From contig CM053154.1 in the NCBI GenBank assembly GCA_028571685.1, forward strand, positions 3,679,001 to 3,743,000: DNA of 64,000 nt, given 5' to 3'. The notes under the pieces were generated by a model, which worked only from the letters and a program-made list of their open reading frames with translations, ran no database searches and was not told where the DNA came from. Made by a program: the position numbers and the translations under genes. Positions 62,242 to 64,000 of this stretch are shown in pieces. Position 1 is the stretch's first letter. Every line of letters begins with the position of its first letter. The DNA is from Heterohyrax brucei. Taxonomy: Eukaryota > Chordata > Mammalia > Hyracoidea > Procaviidae.

Positions 62242-63475
62242 AGGCATCAGGATTGGAGGGAGACTCGTTAGCAACCTGCAGTGTGCAGAAGACACAACCT
62301 GCTTGTTGAAAGTAAAGAGGATTTGAAGCACTCACAAAGGAAGATCAAAGACTACAGCCTTCAGTATGGATTACACCTCAACATAAAGAAAACAAAAGTC
62401 CTCACAACTGGGTCAAGAAGGAGCATCGTGATAAACGGTGACAATGTTGACGCTGTCAAGGATTTCATTTTGCTTGGATCCACAACCAGCATCTTTGGAA
62501 GCAGCAGTGAAGATCTTAAGGGCCGTATTAATAGTGTTGGTTAAATCTGTTGCAAAACCTCTTCAGAGTGTTGAAAAGTGAAGCTGTGACCTTGAGGACT
62601 GTGGTGCTCGTGGTGGTTAGAATTGTGTGTCCACTTGGCTGGGCTGTGGTTCTCAGTATTTGTATGTGACCGCTCCCATGATTGCATGTGCCGTGAGTAG
62701 CCAATCAGTTTAAAAGGAGTTTTCTTGGAGGTTTGGCCTGCATCCATATATAATCTGACATTCTGGCTTTTTGCTTGCTCTGGATCCTACAGCTGCCTCT
62801 TGTTCATCTGACCTTCAGCTTTTGGAACTCATGCTGTCAGTTTATCTGCAGATCTTTGAATTCATTAGTCTTCGCAGCCCAGGAACAAAAGCCCTTCTCT
62901 GTGACCTGCTGACCTTAACTTCGCCAGCCCCTGGAGCTATGTGAATCAGGAGAAGCCTCCATCCTGATCTACTTGGGAAATTCCAGCCTCTATAATCATG
63001 TGAGTCATTTCCTTGATACCAGTCTCTCTGTATATCTATTTATATGCCCTATTCATTTGGCTCTTTAGAACATTAAGTCTAAGACAGTGCTTTTGACCCA
63101 AGCCATGATATTTTCAGTGCCCTTATATACATGTGAAAGCTGGACAATGAATAAGGAATACTGGAGATTTGATGTATTTAAGTGATGTTGATGAATACTG
63201 AATATACAATGGATTTCTGGGTCTTTCTTGAAAGACCTACAGCCAGAAGGCTCCTGCGAAGTGAGAAAGGCAGTCCTTTGGCTCACGGATGTGTTGTCAG
63301 GAGGAACCAGTTCCTGGAGAAGGACAGCATGCTTGGTGAAGTACAGGGACAACAAGAAGACAAAGTCCCTTAGGGAGATGGACTGGCACGGTGGCTGCTG
63401 TGGGCGCGGACACAGCAATGACGGTGAGAACGGTGGAGGATCGGGCAGTGTTTCGTTCTTTTATGCGTAAGGTCC
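62242..63475 (+). mobile_element. RTE/BovB LINE 3' part, split by an LTR
   Basis: CAGGCATCAGGATTGGAGGG and LNIKKTKVLTTGS near 62377-62415, then AVKDFILLGSTTS near 62450-62490, are the typical post-RT block. The catalytic YADD position reads CAEDTT, so it is inactive. An LTR interrupts at about 62613-63072. RTE then resumes with GACCCAAGCCATGATATTTT, GAAAGCTGGACAATGAATAA, AGGACAGCATGCTTGGTGAA and CGGGCAGTGTTTCGTTCTTT. The final SINE-like tail is short. Confidence 0.87.
62613..63072 (+). mobile_element. LTR inserted in RTE
   Basis: TGGTTAGAATTGTGTGTCCA start, GCCGTGAGTAGCCAATCAGT, GAGCTATGTGAATCAGGAG, TGTGAGTCATTTCCTTGATA, and TTTATATGCCCTATTC. It splits an RTE at a point where both RTE halves are collinear with the copy at 27.0 kb. 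A likely 5-bp duplication (GTGCT on both sides) is not certain. The head is shared with the piece at 1.62 kb. Confidence 0.65.
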
Positions 63476-63476
63476 A

Positions 63477-64000
63477 CTTGACAGCACCTAGCTGTCCACA
63501 CTGCGTGTCTTCTGCTTTACACTTGCCATGGGAATTTGCCTGTGTCACCCAACACAGAAACTAGATGTTTCAGGGACCGTCTGTTGGCACAGGTATATGG
63601 TCACTATAAAGTCTGTCTCTGAGTCCATTTGCTTTTCTGAACATGGGACTCCTGTTTCCCTTGTTCTGTAAGGCGCTCCTCCTCACTCACCTACTGGGTC
63701 CTTATCAATAGCTGGTCCCTATCCTTCTTTCCTTAGGAAACCCTGTCTGTTCTACATGGTCACACGCTTCAGAGAATATGGCTACTTCCATCCCAGGGGA
63801 AGATCAGGATTAGCCTAACCTTCTCAAACGATTTAGATCACCACCCATAGGGAGAAGTCCATCGTGCATCACAGCCCAGTAAGCACATACATGAAAAGTC
63901 TTGTGTATGTGGGTATTTATGTCAACATCTAGACTCACAGTTGAGTTACAAAATGAGAATTGGGACCTACTTGACTGGTTTAATTAATTTCAGTTTGCAA
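63477..64000. other. Unique sequence to the window end
   Basis: Nothing recognised. The edge may cut a feature. Confidence 0.35.

Overview
The window is mammalian nuclear DNA, almost certainly from an afrotherian and most likely a paenungulate (elephant, manatee or hyrax group; elephant is my best guess). The diagnosis rests on the repeats. About 35 copies or pieces of a tRNA-derived SINE of the AfroSINE type are spread over both strands. They recur with a Pol III box-B-like GGTCGGCAGTTCAAATCC core and a tail reading GAATCGACTCGACGGCA. They sit with RTE/BovB-class LINE pieces whose 3' end has the same tail, with L1 3' ends of a lineage-typical kind, with mariner copies and with MaLR-like LTRs. 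Species and family names come from memory of these repeats, not from a database search.

I found no protein-coding gene, tRNA, rRNA or known small RNA that I would defend. All longer open frames lie in repeats, in GC-rich sequence, in tandem repeats, or antisense to recognisable elements. The window looks like a gene desert or a large intron, with a few candidate regulatory islands.

Layout. 0.5-10.5 kb is repeat-dense: L1 3' ends, a hAT relic, one near-full-length but broken mariner (6.64-7.93 kb), a foldback mariner derivative (0.73-1.29 kb) and many SINEs. 10.5-14.6 kb is mostly unique. 14.9-17.6 kb is a nested cascade: one RTE copy split by two L1 3' ends, the second itself split by a SINE. 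18.4-24.7 kb holds L1, a solo LTR with a perfect 5-bp target duplication (20.02-20.52 kb), a small CpG-rich block (21.0-21.3 kb), a second foldback mariner and RTE pieces. 24.7-25.6 kb is an unusual AT-balanced, repeat-free block that has kept its CpGs. 26.4-28.6 kb is RTE, LTR and SINE. 30.5-31.5 kb is a CpG island, the best promoter candidate, with a third foldback mariner touching its upstream edge and a possible 24-nt start exon just downstream at 31.75 kb. 32-39 kb is again repeat-dense, including a 2-kb antisense RTE that hosts a SINE and an LTR. 39.4-48.7 kb mixes an LTR, SINEs, an L1 split by an LTR, a 15-bp minisatellite (40.25 kb) and an L1 insertion with an 18-bp target duplication (48.2 kb). 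48.7-61.3 kb is the repeat-poor part, with several AT-rich, TAAT-dense blocks that resemble conserved non-coding DNA. 62.2-63.5 kb is an RTE split by an LTR.

The most novel item is the foldback mariner family. Three copies at 0.7, 21.6 and 30.0 kb share the same two internal breakpoints, so a chimeric inverted element was multiplied rather than made three times. The most functionally suggestive items are the CpG island with its possible exon and the CpG-retaining block at 24.7-25.6 kb.
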